Positions 19,252-31,155 of a stretch of 64,000 bases of DNA are shown piece after piece. This DNA is from Saccharomycopsis fibuligera x Saccharomycopsis cf. fibuligera (Eukaryota; Ascomycota; Saccharomycetes; Ascoideales; Saccharomycopsidaceae). The notes below the pieces were generated by a model. That model was not told where the DNA came from. It searched no databases and saw nothing but the letters and a program-made list of their open reading frames with translations. The stretch lies in contig CP012812.1 of assembly GCA_001936135.1 (NCBI GenBank), forward strand, positions 2,232,001-2,296,000. Reading direction: 5' to 3'. The stretch's first letter is position 1. Each line of letters begins with the position of its first letter. The position numbers were made by a program, and so were the translations under genes.

Positions 19252-22200
19252 TTAATTCAACTGATCATACAAGATCTTAATCCAAGCTTGACGAAACTTA
19301 TTCTTACTGATAACTTGATCCAAAACCCTTAACCAATTCATCTTCTCCGTATGCGAATCAGCAACAAATTCGATAATTTCCCCATTCATGAACTTGATTT
19401 TGAAGCCCTGATGCATAATAATCTCATCACTTAATCTTCTTCCAGAAACCAGGCCTGGATGCACTTGATAATGTTTCTTAATATTTGCGGAAATCAATCC
19501 TACTGCTTTGATCAAATTGATTTTAGCACGAGTTTTTTTGGAAAATTCATTATGGGCAATCATATCGGTACCGCTCAATGTAAACCATCTTCTTTTCAAA
19601 TAATTACAGTCTCCACCTTCTTGAGAAAGATATCCTTCATAGTGGACAAACAATTGTTTTTGATACTCTTTAACTGCTTCATATGCAATATGGATACTTG
19701 GTGGGAATACTTCGTTGACTTTGGTTCTTGGAATGTATAACATTTGTAACTCAAGCTTACCAATACGATATGGTTGTCTTTTCTTTACCTGCCCATTCTC
19801 TACAAAAGTTTCCCATTCATTAAAACATGTAACGTCAAAATTACATGCTTTACCTGTGATCAAAGGCTCGTATTGTGCAAAATCAACATACGCTCTGGCA
19901 AATGAGCCATCTTTAGCCATTTTAGTATCCCATGGATCAGTTTTGTCTATCTTGGAAACAACTTTTTGTCTAGTCTTGTAGATCGTTTTATGACCTAATA
20001 ATCCACCAAGAACCCGTTTTCTAACTGGGTATTTTTCGGTAATCTCAATCAATTTTTCTTGACCTTCATATTCATAACTGGCTTTCAATGTCAAAATGAA
20101 TTCCAAATTGTCACTCACTGTTAATTCAAATTCTTGATTAATCGAAGTATTTGTATCTAAATCAACTTCAGGGGTAGAAATGCAGTGAATCCCATTATCC
20201 AAAATTAATGAAAATTTCGCATGATGATTCTCGATTGCTGGCAAATCTAAATTTTTTAATCCCACAATTCTAACATATAATCTTCCTTGATCATCTTTCG
20301 GTAAATTCACATCGAAATAGTTATTTTCATCTTCAAGAATTGGTTCGGGATGTTGTTGATGTTGTCTGTCCTTTTCATTATACATCGAATTATTAATTGA
20401 ACTAACGTCATGGATTGACCCACGCAAAGAGTGACCACGTTTGGTAGCATTGGAAATACGATGTGATTTAGGGGCCGATATCTGTCTCTCGTAAATAGAC
20501 GCAGTACGATGAGATCCACCAGAGGATATTCTATAATGGTGGACATGACCATTACTGGATTGAGTATTCCCATTAAGGATTGCGATTCTTTCAGCTTCTT
20601 GTGCAGCAATTTTGTCTTTCAAAGCACCTGATTTTCTCTTGCGGACATTGATTTCCTTACCATTGAAACTGTTTCTTGCACTAGTGTAGCTGCTTGTACC
20701 ACTATCTCCACTGACCTTTCTATTACGACGACCATAATTGGACGCAGTAGAACTTCTAACTTCTTTTCTTCCAGGCTTATTGACAATTCCACTATAAACA
20801 TGCTGTTTTTTACTATTAAAGATCTCGTTTGGCAAATTATTAGCATTACTGTTGCCATTACTACTACTGCTTGCAACTCTTTCGCTAACAAAAATCTTTG
20901 CCTTTTCCGTTTCTGAAATTATCGAATCATCATGAGCGTAATCTTGATTTTCCAACTTAGCAACAATTAACTCATTATTATGAATTGTAGCATGATAACC
21001 ACGAGTATCATCCTCATATTTTGATAATTCTTGAGTGATTTCTTGTTCAAAATCATTAAAGTTATCAAAATGTTGTTCTGGTAATAACGGCTGAGGAATT
21101 TTGGATAACTCATCAGCAATATGTTCTGGAATATCATCATTAGTGTCATCAGCAGCATCAGTATTATTATATTGATTGTCATTATTCATATCAGCATCAT
21201 CGTCATCATTATCATTATGAATCTCCACATCATCATCGTCATCTTCAATATCTTCATCTTCATCATTATCATTATCGTTGTCATTGTCATAATCACTGAC
21301 ACCTCTGTCGAAAGTATCATTGATAAAATTTGCACCAACACGATTATTGACCGTTGATGTGCTTAGATTTAAAGAATCATTAATTGCCCTTTGATTATCT
21401 TTATGCAGTTTATACTGTGCAGGTAATGGTGGCGGTAACCCGTACTTGTTACTGTTTCTTCCATGTTTGGAACTTCCTCGACTAATTTTTCTTTTAGTTT
21501 TTAGCATCTTTTTGATTTCTACCGAATTCATACTTGGAGAACTCTTCATACTTTGACTTCTAATAGTAGTTGCCTTTTGATGATTGTTATTATTATTATT
21601 GCTGTTAGCCTCCTTCGATTTGCCAATATTTGCCCAAATGTTATGAACATCTTCAGATGACGACAACGAATCTTGGGTTGGAGATCTCGGAAATTGAGGC
21701 TTATCAAAGATTTGCTTATTAGGTCTATCAAAACTATGCTTATTAGAGAAAATTTTTGTTTTAGTATTCGGAGTTCCTGCATCTGAAGTCGTGATATTGT
21801 TAGCACTAGCATCGGCACTATTTATTGCCAGTGGAGGTACACTAATACCGCTTCTGGCGGCGTATTCATTGGTTTTGCTTAACAAGTCATTCAATATGCT
21901 ATTAGTAAGTCTCGTTGGGGCTAATGATTTCGGGGTATTATCATTATTATTAACATTATTAATGTCTTCATCCCTTGATCTCTTGTTACCAACTGGGCTA
22001 AAATCAGGTATAGTTTCTAATCCTTTAGGTTTGCTATCCCCGAAAATCAAGTCAGAATTACTTTTCAAATTTGCTTCTCTTTCTTTCTCTTTTTTCATTT
22101 GCATTAACCGTAGGGTGAAATTCGAAGCGTTTGAATCATTTGAAGCGTTGATTGCTTCATTGGTGTTGTTAGCTGTACTTTTTTGGTCATCAAATACCGA

Positions 22201-24430
22201 ATCTGCAAATGGTTTGAACGCATCACTATCATCTTGTCTAATAGAAATATCTTGTCCTCTAATTTGGTCATATGAATTTGCTGAAATATTTTGTTGTTCA
22301 ATTGACTGATTTTGACTTTGATTTTGAACTTGACTATTGTTGTGACTTATTGACGCATCTCTTTCACCATCTTCAACAATTTCACTTTGCTCTGGATTAT
22401 CTTTTTGATACTCTTCTTCAATCTTTTGATCATCATTATCCTCATGTTCCTCCAATATTTCCTCTTGAGATTGTTCTGCAATTTCCATATTTTCAACACT
22501 TTGGTGGTCATCAGTACTGATTGGATGTTCTTCTGATTCCTCTTCAATCTTGTGGAAATCTGGGTTAGGAACATGTGAAATATATATTCCGGAATGATCC
22601 ATGGTAGATTCACCTAGAGGAACACTAGATCCAAGAGAGCTCACTCTGCTTGAATGCTCATGCATATTGAATGCTCTATGCTCATCAGTCGTTGAAGATT
22701 CCTTTTGCGCAGAGTGATTAGAAGAAGATGAATGGTCCGTAATTTCTTGTTCAGCTTCAGCTCCTGTTCCGGCAATCACTGGACTTTCAGTATTGTTAAT
22801 AGTGGCATGTTTTGAATCATTCAAATAATCGCCAATTGTAAATTCATCTTTTGATTCTTCAAGACTCCCATTTAATGAAATTTGTTCTTGTTCATGTTCT
22901 TCTATTTTGCCAAAATCAAGTTGTTTAACTGAATTTCTATTCTTACTAAAAGCATTATCAACATTCTGCCTAACAGTATCCAAAACCACGTCATCATAAT
23001 AGGAGTCACTATTATCGGAGACTTTTCGGTTAGTGTTGTTTTTATACTTGTTGTAAAGTCTATGATTTTCTCTAATTATTTTAGAAGGAGTTCTATCTGG
23101 AGGCAACACAGAATCAAGGGTATCTTCAAAATTTAAAGCATACTTTTGGTTTTTGCTTTCCATTTTGGATGGAGAAGTAGGGCTTGAGGAGTTAAAGTTG
23201 AATCTATTAACCGATGATTTTGAATTATTGATGTAGTCACCAATTGAAAAATTAGCATTATTATTATTATTATTTGCATTAGTAATAATATTGTTGTTAT
23301 TGCTGTTTTTATGATGTACAACGGAATCTCCATCATTGATTTTCAAATCTTGAAGTTGTTCACCAATTTCCATGGGTTGATCACTTTCATCGTATTGATC
23401 ACTTTTATCGTACTGATAGGAAACTGTTTGTTTTGGAGGTTTCTTTGTACGTAGTTTAGGGATCTCTATAGGTTGAGAAGCATAAAGATCAGAAATATTA
23501 CCATTATCTTCGGAATCTTTTAACGAAGAATCATATTCCGGCTCAATTGACCTATTGCTGTTGAGACCTGTGAAGCTAGTATTATGGTTAATATTATTAT
23601 GATTATTATAAAAATTAAGATTTTGCTGCAAAGAGTCAGACTGGGGCAAGTTTTGAGGCATTGGCGGTAGTGGTTTTGGGTGCTGCGAATGCTTTACTGC
23701 TGGATCGGTAGCGTTATCTAAGGAAGCACGATTTGACAAGTTTGGTTTCCAGTTTAACTGGAAGTTAGTAGCGAATTTAGAAGCAGAGTTGCCAGAATCT
23801 ACTGACTGCTGAGAATTTGAGTTTCTTAGGGAGTATTCGTCTTCGCTACTTAGCTTGTCATACTCTACCACTTGAGGAGAATTTTCAAAACAGACTTTTT
23901 TGTCACTTGAATCGGTACTATTATTTATGGATTTTTTCACACTGAGGGAAGATTTTAATGGATATAAGCGATTTTCTTTGTCGCTAACAGGATTATAGAT
24001 ATTGTCTTCTGGAATGGACTCAAATAAAAGAGAATTGTTTTGCTTTAGCGGCTGTGATACTGAGTTGCTATTGCTATTGTTGTTGTTGTTATTATTGAAT
24101 GACGAGACTGATTGATTCAGAGTATCGGTAAAGGTTTCTAAAGAAGGTGGTCAGTATATTTATTTACACAAAAGACAACCAATGGGTAGATAATACTTGT
24201 TCAAAATGTTTCAAAGCAAGTTTTCGAGTATTTCCTACTCGGAGCTGGTCTCACTAATCATCATTCCAGTGTACAACACTTGCGAGGAGATCTGGCAGAT
24301 CGGATCAAACAAGAGAACAGGTAGATCATGGGTTGGCGGTAATGATAGGCCAGCAGGTCAAGACTAAGAAAACAGAAAACATACGGTTTAGCACCAGACT
24401 AGGAGAGGTATCAATGGCATTGGGGTCCAT
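19252..24430 (-). CDS. BUD4: Bud4/Int1 anillin-like bud-site protein (spliced, 1,643 residues)
   Basis: Two exons: 24430-24385 (15 codons plus 1 nt) and 24137-19252. The intron (24384-24138, 247 nt) has GTATGT, a TACTGAC branch point at 24156-24150 and a TTTAG acceptor; the phases match. The 3' exon alone has no ATG in its first ~80 codons, so a 5' exon is needed. Bud4, called Int1 in C. albicans, scaffolds septins and axial budding landmarks at the neck; C. albicans Int1 has about 1,711 residues. About 1,200 disordered residues include Asn runs, acidic Asp/Asn stretches and a 'DKKVCFENSP' motif like the KKVAF motif of Int1. The conserved C-terminus follows: an anillin-homology region from 'GRLYVRIVGLKNLDLP', then a PH domain ('YEGYLSQEGGDCNYLKRRWFT') to the end. 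Confidence 0.93.
24138..24384 (-). other. BUD4: BUD4 intron
   Basis: This 247-nt intron lies near the start codon, as is usual for yeast introns. The donor GTATGT is at 24384-24379, the branch point TACTGAC at 24156-24150, and the acceptor TTTAG ends at 24138. Splicing joins AAC-C to AA-ACC, giving Asn-Gln-Thr in frame. It is predicted from signals alone. Confidence 0.75.
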
Positions 24431-24749
24431 GGCTGGTGTTAGATGGAGACTGTGCGCTGTAGGCAAGTGGAAAACGGTTAGTACTGGATGGATGGCGGTT
24501 TGTTATAGCTGTTTATTGATATTGATTAGTTGTTTACTGCTGTCTGGATTTACAAACTTTTTCTGTTTGTTTTTGTTTTTGTTTGTTATTGTTTACGTTT
24601 CGAAAACTAAGGGGGGTAACCACTTGCACCCATTTCATTAACATAGTAAAAACACACATGAATTGCTATACACACTTTGTTAATATCCTCTATTACAACA
24701 CTATCCTAGTACGGTAACTATACGAACAACACCACCATCACCATCACCA
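24431..24749. other. BUD4: Spacer between LSM12 3' end and BUD4 5' exon
   Basis: These 319 bp contain the BUD4 promoter and the LSM12 3' UTR. The right edge has a (CCATCA)-like repeat at about 24731-24752, just past the LSM12 stop. No other gene is seen. Confidence 0.5.
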
Positions 24750-25606
24750 TCATCCTCCGGCTATCTTGCTATTCACGTCCCCTACAATATTCTTAATGAA
24801 CTCCATGGATGACTCTGCTCGCTTGTCTCTTTCCAGCTGGTGAGTCTCCTTCAAGAGCACAATATTCTCCACCTCGTACGGCTTACTTACCTTTATGCTA
24901 TCGAATATAACTATGTCTCCATTTTTTACCGCCACCTCCTCGATAGGAAACAACTTGATAATCTTTTTGTAGATCTCCTTCCCATTGATACCACCAATCA
25001 GCTTTGCATTGCTCTCGATAAACCTATCTTTGGCTGCTTGTTGTCTTTTCTTTTCTTCCTGTTTGGATATTTCTGCTTCTCTGGTCCGAAGTTCATCAAT
25101 GTTCACTGCCGATATTTTTGGCTCAGCGTTTTTAAATGTGATCTTGTTGTTGCTGCTAACATCCTTTTTATTGTTCCTGTTGTTGGTTTTAGCGCTTTTA
25201 TTTGGGTTGCTTAACACTTGAACAGATTTCAAAAACGGGGTCTTAATGATCCGGTAATTGGCAGTCTTTGCATTCTTGCCGGTGGTGGTGGTGGTGGTGG
25301 TGTTCTTGTCCTCTTGGATCGTTAATGTATTTGTAGCATTATCAAATGAGTACACTTTGCCCTGAATGACAGTGTCTAGTATCGTAGTGACTTTGATCCT
25401 GTAAGATAATTGTTAGCTATGAATTCCTCAAATTAATATGCAATGCCTGCCCTCGGCTGACTGCCTGTGGAAAGAAGGACCAAAGACTCAATGAACACAA
25501 CAACCAAGGGCGAGCGAGGGCCACGGAGGCGGCATGCAAGTCCTCATCAAACAACACTCGAAACATACTTTAATCCTAACAAACTCTCCAATGATAATCC
25601 CGCCAT
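24750..25606 (-). CDS. LSM12: Lsm12 RNA-associated protein (spliced)
   Basis: The 38-nt first exon is 25606-25569 and the second is 25398-24750. The intron has GTATGT (25568-25563), an AGCTAAC branch-like element and a TTACAG acceptor. Splicing completes a Lys codon and gives 228 residues. The Lsm-like strand region runs through the junction ('LGLK' then 'IKVTTILDTVIQGKVYS'). A Thr run and basic linker follow, then the C-terminal anticodon-binding-like AD domain (about 110-228: 'RTREAEISKQ', 'LFPIEEVAVKNGDIVIFDSIKV', 'ERDKRAESSMEFIKNIV'). Lsm12 associates with ribosomes and RNA granule factors such as Pbp1/Pbp4 in yeast. The unspliced frame has no ATG before 'YSFDNATN'. It shares a 359-bp divergent promoter with FAR11. 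Confidence 0.92.
25399..25568 (-). other. LSM12: LSM12 intron
   Basis: This 170-nt intron splits codon 13. It has donor GTATGT, branch-like AGCTAAC at about 25418-25412, and acceptor CTTACAG ending at 25399. It is unusually GC-rich in the middle (about 25495-25545) for this genome. Confidence 0.85.
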
Positions 25607-25965
25607 TTTTCACTCGGAAGCGGTCATTGATGGTGGGTACTGATGCTTAGGCCAGTGTCAATGCTCATATCAACGTCATTCCCTCACAGGCAGTCTGTTT
25701 TGTTGATGGACACTGAAACTTTCCAGCAAAAACCAAAGTCACTGGAGCCCGCGCCGTTGCCCGGATCACCATTCTCCTTCCTGTTGCCAGCGCTGGGCTG
25801 CAGCTTTGTCCGCTAAATGCTAGACATACAAGAGCTAAGCGCTGACAAGATATCAAGATATTAAAATACCGAAGTACCAGGATATCAGCGACAAAGGGTA
25901 CAATCAGTTAACAGTTGCAATTGGCTTTTGATGACAATACTCTAGTGGAATCTAATTAACACAAA
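25607..25965. promoter_or_regulatory. Divergent promoter LSM12/FAR11
   Basis: This 359-bp spacer separates two divergent start codons. It contains a GC-rich block at about 25745-25800. No clear known factor site was identified. Confidence 0.5.
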
Positions 25966-28900
25966 ATGAAAGACCTAAAGCCTCAATCACCCGTATTGTC
26001 TAAAGACAGATCATCCAGCCTCCAGCACACGATGAGAAGTCCCAAGAAACATACATTCAATGACACAATCCCACTTGATCCCATCAATAACAACAGTAAC
26101 AAGCATGAACTCAACCAAGAGGAAATCGAAGAGTTTGAAAAAGCCAATGTTGAAGATATGGGGATCCCAGTGAATGGAGTTGCGCTGCCCAGCAGTCACA
26201 AATTCTCTACTCAAGACATGGATGGAATAATTCTTGATCCTATTGCTTTTCATAGCACTGATGATTTGAAAGATGATTTACAAATATCAAATGATCAATA
26301 CGAGGACAACTTACTATACATTCCATCTCCATCTTCGTCATCAGATAGTAGCAACAAGAAAAATATCTCCAATAGTGATAGTTTTTCTGATAGTTCCAGC
26401 TCAACTTCTTCATCCTCTTCTGGATCAGCTACCTCACTTTTCAATTTGAATACTCCATCCAATTTTTTGGAGAACACGTTTAGCGAAGAAAGTAGTTTTC
26501 AAGCAAGAGTACTGCCAATTTCCCATAGCTTTATCACTGGCTCCAATCATGGGATCAATGAGTTTGACAAATTGCACAAAACCGGTAAACCTATTAAAGA
26601 TGAAGATCTTTATGACTTGGTGATCCAATATAATAGTTCATTGAATAAATCAATTATCAAATTTGATCACAACAAGAACTACGAAACTTTACAAACGGAG
26701 ATAAATGATTGGTTTACTAGCAATGAACTTAGCCATTTGCCACAGTACAGAGACTTGTTTGTTAGAGACGTGTGTAATAATGATTTCAGTAAACAAACAG
26801 ACACAGTGCAACAAAAAACGGTAGAAAAATTAGTGCATAAACTTAATGATTATTACAAGCACCAAGAAAACTTTGAATCATTTTCAAGTATTAATTTTGT
26901 TAATGGCGTCTTGTTATCAAATACCAATGATGTCATTTTCAATAAGCTTCTTTACTTAAATAAGGAATTACCGGTATTACAACAACTTACGTACCTAATA
27001 CTTGGAAATTATGGATTCGCCACTGGTCAGCAAAAGCAAATCACCCAAATGAAGCATTTCTTAAGCTTGTTAATTCAGAACGGCTTTTTAAATATTTTAA
27101 TTTTGAATTTGAAGAAATACTCAAAAATTGTTAATTTCGTTGATTTGAGTACTTTGAAAGACCATCAAAATATGCCTCAAAGTGATCACTCTAGAAAATT
27201 CATAGAAACTTTGAAATCAGTTAATGAATTTTGGTTTTTGATCTTGACAAATTTTTACATCATTTTAAACATTCATTTATTCGAGTTTGTGGATTATAAT
27301 GACCAACTAGGTAAAGATTTTGAGCTAAGCGCCGACGTTGATACCGACACCGAAGCGGAAGATAAAAAACCCAGTGACAAACTCTGCGACAAGTTTGACA
27401 AACTATCACTACAAGAAAGTCAAGTTGGACAAAAAGTGTTAACTGCTTTGAAAGAAGCAGAAATTCTTCCATATTTGGCCCAATATATTGAAAAATGGAG
27501 ATGGAATAATAAAGTGTTGATGAAAATAAGAAACATTATCCTAATCACAAATAAATTAATATTGGTGGAATTTGGTAGTATGAAAAATTATCTCAAGACA
27601 AAACGATACTTGGCTCATAAATTTAATATTAAGACTAAAAAAGAAGCTGCAAAACTATGTACCATTCATGAGAAGAAGAAAGAATTGAAAAAAAAAGACA
27701 TCAAAAGGGAGGCTCAGCAGATACGAAAGCTAATCGAAGAAGAGAAAGAGGAAAGTTTGTCATCTACAGTTGCTAAGACCGACAAAAAGTTATATGCCTT
27801 TCCATTAGACTATTATGTCTATTCTAAAAACTTAACCTCCAGATACCCAGCATTCCAACCACCGCAACCAACATACCCTAAATTTCTAGACAACAATTCA
27901 TCCTTATCTCAATTTATCGAAGTTCCACGTACTTTAGACAATCAATTTCTGAACAGTTCTTTACCAGTGCCTACGGTTCATATTGCTACTCCTGCCCCTT
28001 CACCCACCGCTAGTCCACAATCAATGGCCCCAACTACGGGTAAAGGCAAAAGATCATTCCAAACGAACCAAGCGTTCCCTTTTATTTATCCAGTTGATGG
28101 TAACGAAAACGTTCCATATAGTATCAGGGAGGCAAGCGAAATTTTTGCTAATAGTGTCATTGAAAGTTTTGCCAAGAAGCAACTATGGAATGAACGAGTA
28201 AGATTCATGCAGCAAGAAAGAGGATGGAAGAGCAGTATTAATCCAACCAGCCTTTCATTGGAAAATGATGTACAATACACTGAAGATGATGATAACGATA
28301 ATGATTTTGACATTCATAAAAATCCAGAGGTTGATGATTATGACATAATGGATCCAGATGCCGAGATTGCAAAGTACCCCGAATTTAAAAATCAAATATT
28401 GACATTAGTCAAGCTTGAAAAGTACTATAAAAGGCTTCTTCCAACATTGACGTCTTTGGTCCATGTAATGGTACAAATTATAAAAAGTAACGATACATTA
28501 TTTGAGAATAACATACTCAAGGAAAAAATTGATTCTGGAATGTTTTTCCAAAATAATGATAATTCAAATAACAATGACAACTTTGTTGGTGGTGGTAATA
28601 GTAATAATAGTATTAAAACCAGCAAACAAGATGATAAAATTTTCAAACAAAAACTCGAAATTATTAAAACTAAAGAAATTACTTTAAAAAACGCTAGTTC
28701 AATTCTTAACTTATTCATGAAATGGTTTAAAATGTCACATATCTTGAAGGCAGAAAATTTGGGCACCATAATTTTTGATTCTGGGTTTGTGGAAATTTTA
28801 CTTGAATATATATCTAATGAAAATTTTCGGGACAAGTTGTTTAATAAGGAAGTTCGAGTACAAGATTTTGAATTTTTTGCAAAGTGCCAAAAATTGTCTT

Positions 28901-29691
28901 TCAACAGCAACAACAACGATAACAATAAAATTAATAATAGACTTTTTGAAGAGGCGGCAAGTTTTTATTTTTATGACAATTTGCTAAAAAGTGATCCTAC
29001 ATTAACTAGGGAGTTCTATAAAGCTCAACAACTCAAACAGTTACAACAAAAATTTCAAACTGACGATAAATCCGATTTGGATTTATCAAATTATTTGAAC
29101 ATGTCAGTTTACGAAACTGGCTCATCTCCCCCACAGCTGCCAAACAACACCAGCATCAAAAACAAAAGCAAGGGCCAAATTTATGACACCAGCGGAAAAA
29201 TCTTCAATTTACGATACTGTATAATCTTAAACAACCTATTTAAAATCTTACAAAAAATTATTCTAAACAAAACCAAAAGAGCAGTATCATTTAGTGAAAA
29301 GCAACCAGTAGAAATTTTCCGCATAATAATGGGGCCATTTTACAATCACGCGATTTACAAATCAATCTTGAAAGTTTTAAAGGAGATTATTCCATATAAT
29401 GGCAAAAAATGGAAATCTGTAAACATGGACTTAATTTCTATGATTTACATTAACTTGAATTTGAAATTGAAGGATAATTGGCTTAGCGGAAGAGATATCG
29501 ATAGTGAGATGGGTGATGCTGAAGGTCAGGAGTTGGCACTAAGAGCGTTGATTCAATTTTATACTGCTAGGAAGTATGAGGAAGGGATTGACAAGTTTGG
29601 GTATGAAAGACGAAATAGTGATTTTTTTGGAAGGGAAACTGATTTGATTGCTAGTAATGAGATTAATAATGAGAAGGAAAGACTTGATTAG
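25966..29691 (+). CDS. FAR11: Far11/STRIP subunit of the STRIPAK-like Far complex
   Basis: The protein has 1,241 residues from the ATG at 25966. It has a Ser/Asn-rich disordered N-terminus (to about 170). A long conserved region typical of N1221/Far11 proteins follows, including 'YLILGNYGFATGQQ' and 'NVPYSIREASEIFANS...KKQLWNERVRFMQQERGWK'. The C-terminal DUF3402-type domain ends in 'KWKSVNMDLISMIYINLNLKLKDNWLSGRDID'. In yeast, Far11 works with Far8, Far3/7, Far9/10 and PP2A in pheromone arrest and TORC2 antagonism; animal STRIP1/2 is the homologue. An acidic insert is near 28270-28360 and an Asn-rich insert near 28545-28620. A CTG codon at 27948-27950 falls in 'NQF-x-NSS', which would be Ser in a CUG-Ser yeast. 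Confidence 0.9.
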   Translation: MKDLKPQSPVLSKDRSSSLQHTMRSPKKHTFNDTIPLDPINNNSNKHELNQEEIEEFEKANVEDMGIPVNGVALPSSHKFSTQDMDGIILDPIAFHSTDDLKDDLQISNDQYEDNLLYIPSPSSSSDSSNKKNISNSDSFSDSSSSTSSSSSGSATSLFNLNTPSNFLENTFSEESSFQARVLPISHSFITGSNHGINEFDKLHKTGKPIKDEDLYDLVIQYNSSLNKSIIKFDHNKNYETLQTEINDWFTSNELSHLPQYRDLFVRDVCNNDFSKQTDTVQQKTVEKLVHKLNDYYKHQENFESFSSINFVNGVLLSNTNDVIFNKLLYLNKELPVLQQLTYLILGNYGFATGQQKQITQMKHFLSLLIQNGFLNILILNLKKYSKIVNFVDLSTLKDHQNMPQSDHSRKFIETLKSVNEFWFLILTNFYIILNIHLFEFVDYNDQLGKDFELSADVDTDTEAEDKKPSDKLCDKFDKLSLQESQVGQKVLTALKEAEILPYLAQYIEKWRWNNKVLMKIRNIILITNKLILVEFGSMKNYLKTKRYLAHKFNIKTKKEAAKLCTIHEKKKELKKKDIKREAQQIRKLIEEEKEESLSSTVAKTDKKLYAFPLDYYVYSKNLTSRYPAFQPPQPTYPKFLDNNSSLSQFIEVPRTLDNQFLNSSLPVPTVHIATPAPSPTASPQSMAPTTGKGKRSFQTNQAFPFIYPVDGNENVPYSIREASEIFANSVIESFAKKQLWNERVRFMQQERGWKSSINPTSLSLENDVQYTEDDDNDNDFDIHKNPEVDDYDIMDPDAEIAKYPEFKNQILTLVKLEKYYKRLLPTLTSLVHVMVQIIKSNDTLFENNILKEKIDSGMFFQNNDNSNNNDNFVGGGNSNNSIKTSKQDDKIFKQKLEIIKTKEITLKNASSILNLFMKWFKMSHILKAENLGTIIFDSGFVEILLEYISNENFRDKLFNKEVRVQDFEFFAKCQKLSFNSNNNDNNKINNRLFEEAASFYFYDNLLKSDPTLTREFYKAQQLKQLQQKFQTDDKSDLDLSNYLNMSVYETGSSPPQLPNNTSIKNKSKGQIYDTSGKIFNLRYCIILNNLFKILQKIILNKTKRAVSFSEKQPVEIFRIIMGPFYNHAIYKSILKVLKEIIPYNGKKWKSVNMDLISMIYINLNLKLKDNWLSGRDIDSEMGDAEGQELALRALIQFYTARKYEEGIDKFGYERRNSDFFGRETDLIASNEINNEKERLD

Positions 29692-30216
29692 CTGAGAAGG
29701 AAAGAATTGGTTGACTAACTTTGGGTTTATTCAATTTTGCAAAGGTGTTGACTTTACAATTGCACTTTATGGTGACTTAAAAAAAAATCTTTTTTTTTTT
29801 TATTTTTTTATTTTTGGAAAGTGAGTTTTATGGGTATAACTAATCTACTTTTTTACTAATTTTTCTCTATTGTAAAGCAATAGTTAAATTTTGAATTTAC
29901 AAAAAGGTAAGCAAAAGACAACAAAAAGAGAAGAGAAAAGACAACGAAAGGCAACAGGAAAAGGAACATTGGAAGCTCGTATGCTGTGGAAGATAGGAAA
30001 ATAAACCAAGATGAAAATTAAAATTATTATGGATGAATATTTCTACCTGACAAAATATAAAAGAGAGACTATAAAAACTGTTTTAGGAAGACATCTAAAG
30101 GAAGTTCTTTTGATGAACTCATCTAGGTTAATGAATCAAATAAAAAAATCCAAAAAAAAACAACTTTTTTCCTTTTTTCTTTTTTTATTTTTTCTATTTT
30201 TTTTTTTCTGGTCAAC
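29692..30216. terminator. Convergent 3' spacer FAR11/CRC1
   Basis: This 525-bp spacer between converging genes has T runs at about 29788-29815 and 30172-30208 and A-rich sequence between. It is suitable for 3' end formation on both strands. No gene is seen. Confidence 0.45.
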
Positions 30217-31155
30217 TCATATCTCACTCAATGCCTTCTTTGCAACCTCAACTCCCACAAAAGTAGCAGCATTAGCAGGGAAACTTCTAAGCAAAGCAGG
30301 TCCGATTCCAGGAAAAAATCCCTTAAGACCACCCTTACTATAAATTTTTTTAGCAACCTCCGCAATAGAAATTTTCCCCTCAGAGGATTGTTGCACAGAT
30401 TTAATCGTATCAATAGGAAATACACCAAGCCACATAGCAACACCGGCAAAACCACCAGCTACAGAAATTGCCATCAATGATAATTGACCATCGTTCTCCT
30501 GATTCGTGAGTTTCTTTTTCAAGTATTCATATGTAGCGAAATACAACGCACTTCCTGGTCCATCTCTAGCCACAGTAGCAGCGCTTCCTTTAAACAACGA
30601 TCTTAAGCCCCCAGTACGTAAGATTGTCTTGACTGCATCAATTGTTCCAGTTTGATTGGTCTTATTCTGAATCTGAAGCACAACCTTGACTCTTTCGAAA
30701 GGTGCAGCAATAGCAGTTGTTGGGATAGCGCTAAAGAATCCAGCCGCTGAAGTTTGAGCAATGGTGAAACCCTGAGAAGTGTCTGAGAATGAAGAAACAA
30801 TTTTTTTACCTAGATCGTAACCCCAAAAGCTCACAGCAAACATTGGGGTGACACCAGCTAATGGTGGGATAACGCCACGGTAAAAGCCTAAAAGACCGTC
30901 AGCTTTGAAAGTCGTGGAAACTGCTTCGATGGTGGATTTTGCTTGATTTGTTTGTAATCTGACCTTCATCAAGTCAAATGGATGGCCAGTGAGGACGGCA
31001 CAAACCCCGCCGAAGCCACCAGAAGTGAACGATTTTAAATTTTCCACAAGAGCTGAATCTTTTTTTGCTGGTGCCGGTGTCAAAGGAGCACCAGATGGGT
31101 TTTTGCTGTGCAGATATTTGTTGGCGGTTAAGATCCCTTCTACTTCTTCACTCAT
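30217..31155 (-). CDS. CRC1: Mitochondrial carnitine/acylcarnitine carrier
   Basis: The protein has 312 residues from the ATG at 31155, a normal length for the SLC25 family. Three repeats each carry the carrier signature Px[DE]xx[KR]: 'HPFDLMKVRLQ', 'APFERVKVVLQIQ' and 'FPIDTIKSVQQ', and six transmembrane helices follow the standard pattern. The 'GFYRGVIPPLAGVTPMFAVSFWGYDLGKK' region is typical of Crc1. Crc1 exchanges acylcarnitine for carnitine across the inner membrane, bringing acetyl units from peroxisomal beta-oxidation into mitochondria, so it is expected to be induced on fatty acids. It lies 2.7 kb from FAA2, another fatty-acid gene. Confidence 0.93.
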   Translation of the reverse strand: MSEEVEGILTANKYLHSKNPSGAPLTPAPAKKDSALVENLKSFTSGGFGGVCAVLTGHPFDLMKVRLQTNQAKSTIEAVSTTFKADGLLGFYRGVIPPLAGVTPMFAVSFWGYDLGKKIVSSFSDTSQGFTIAQTSAAGFFSAIPTTAIAAPFERVKVVLQIQNKTNQTGTIDAVKTILRTGGLRSLFKGSAATVARDGPGSALYFATYEYLKKKLTNQENDGQLSLMAISVAGGFAGVAMWLGVFPIDTIKSVQQSSEGKISIAEVAKKIYSKGGLKGFFPGIGPALLRSFPANAATFVGVEVAKKALSEI

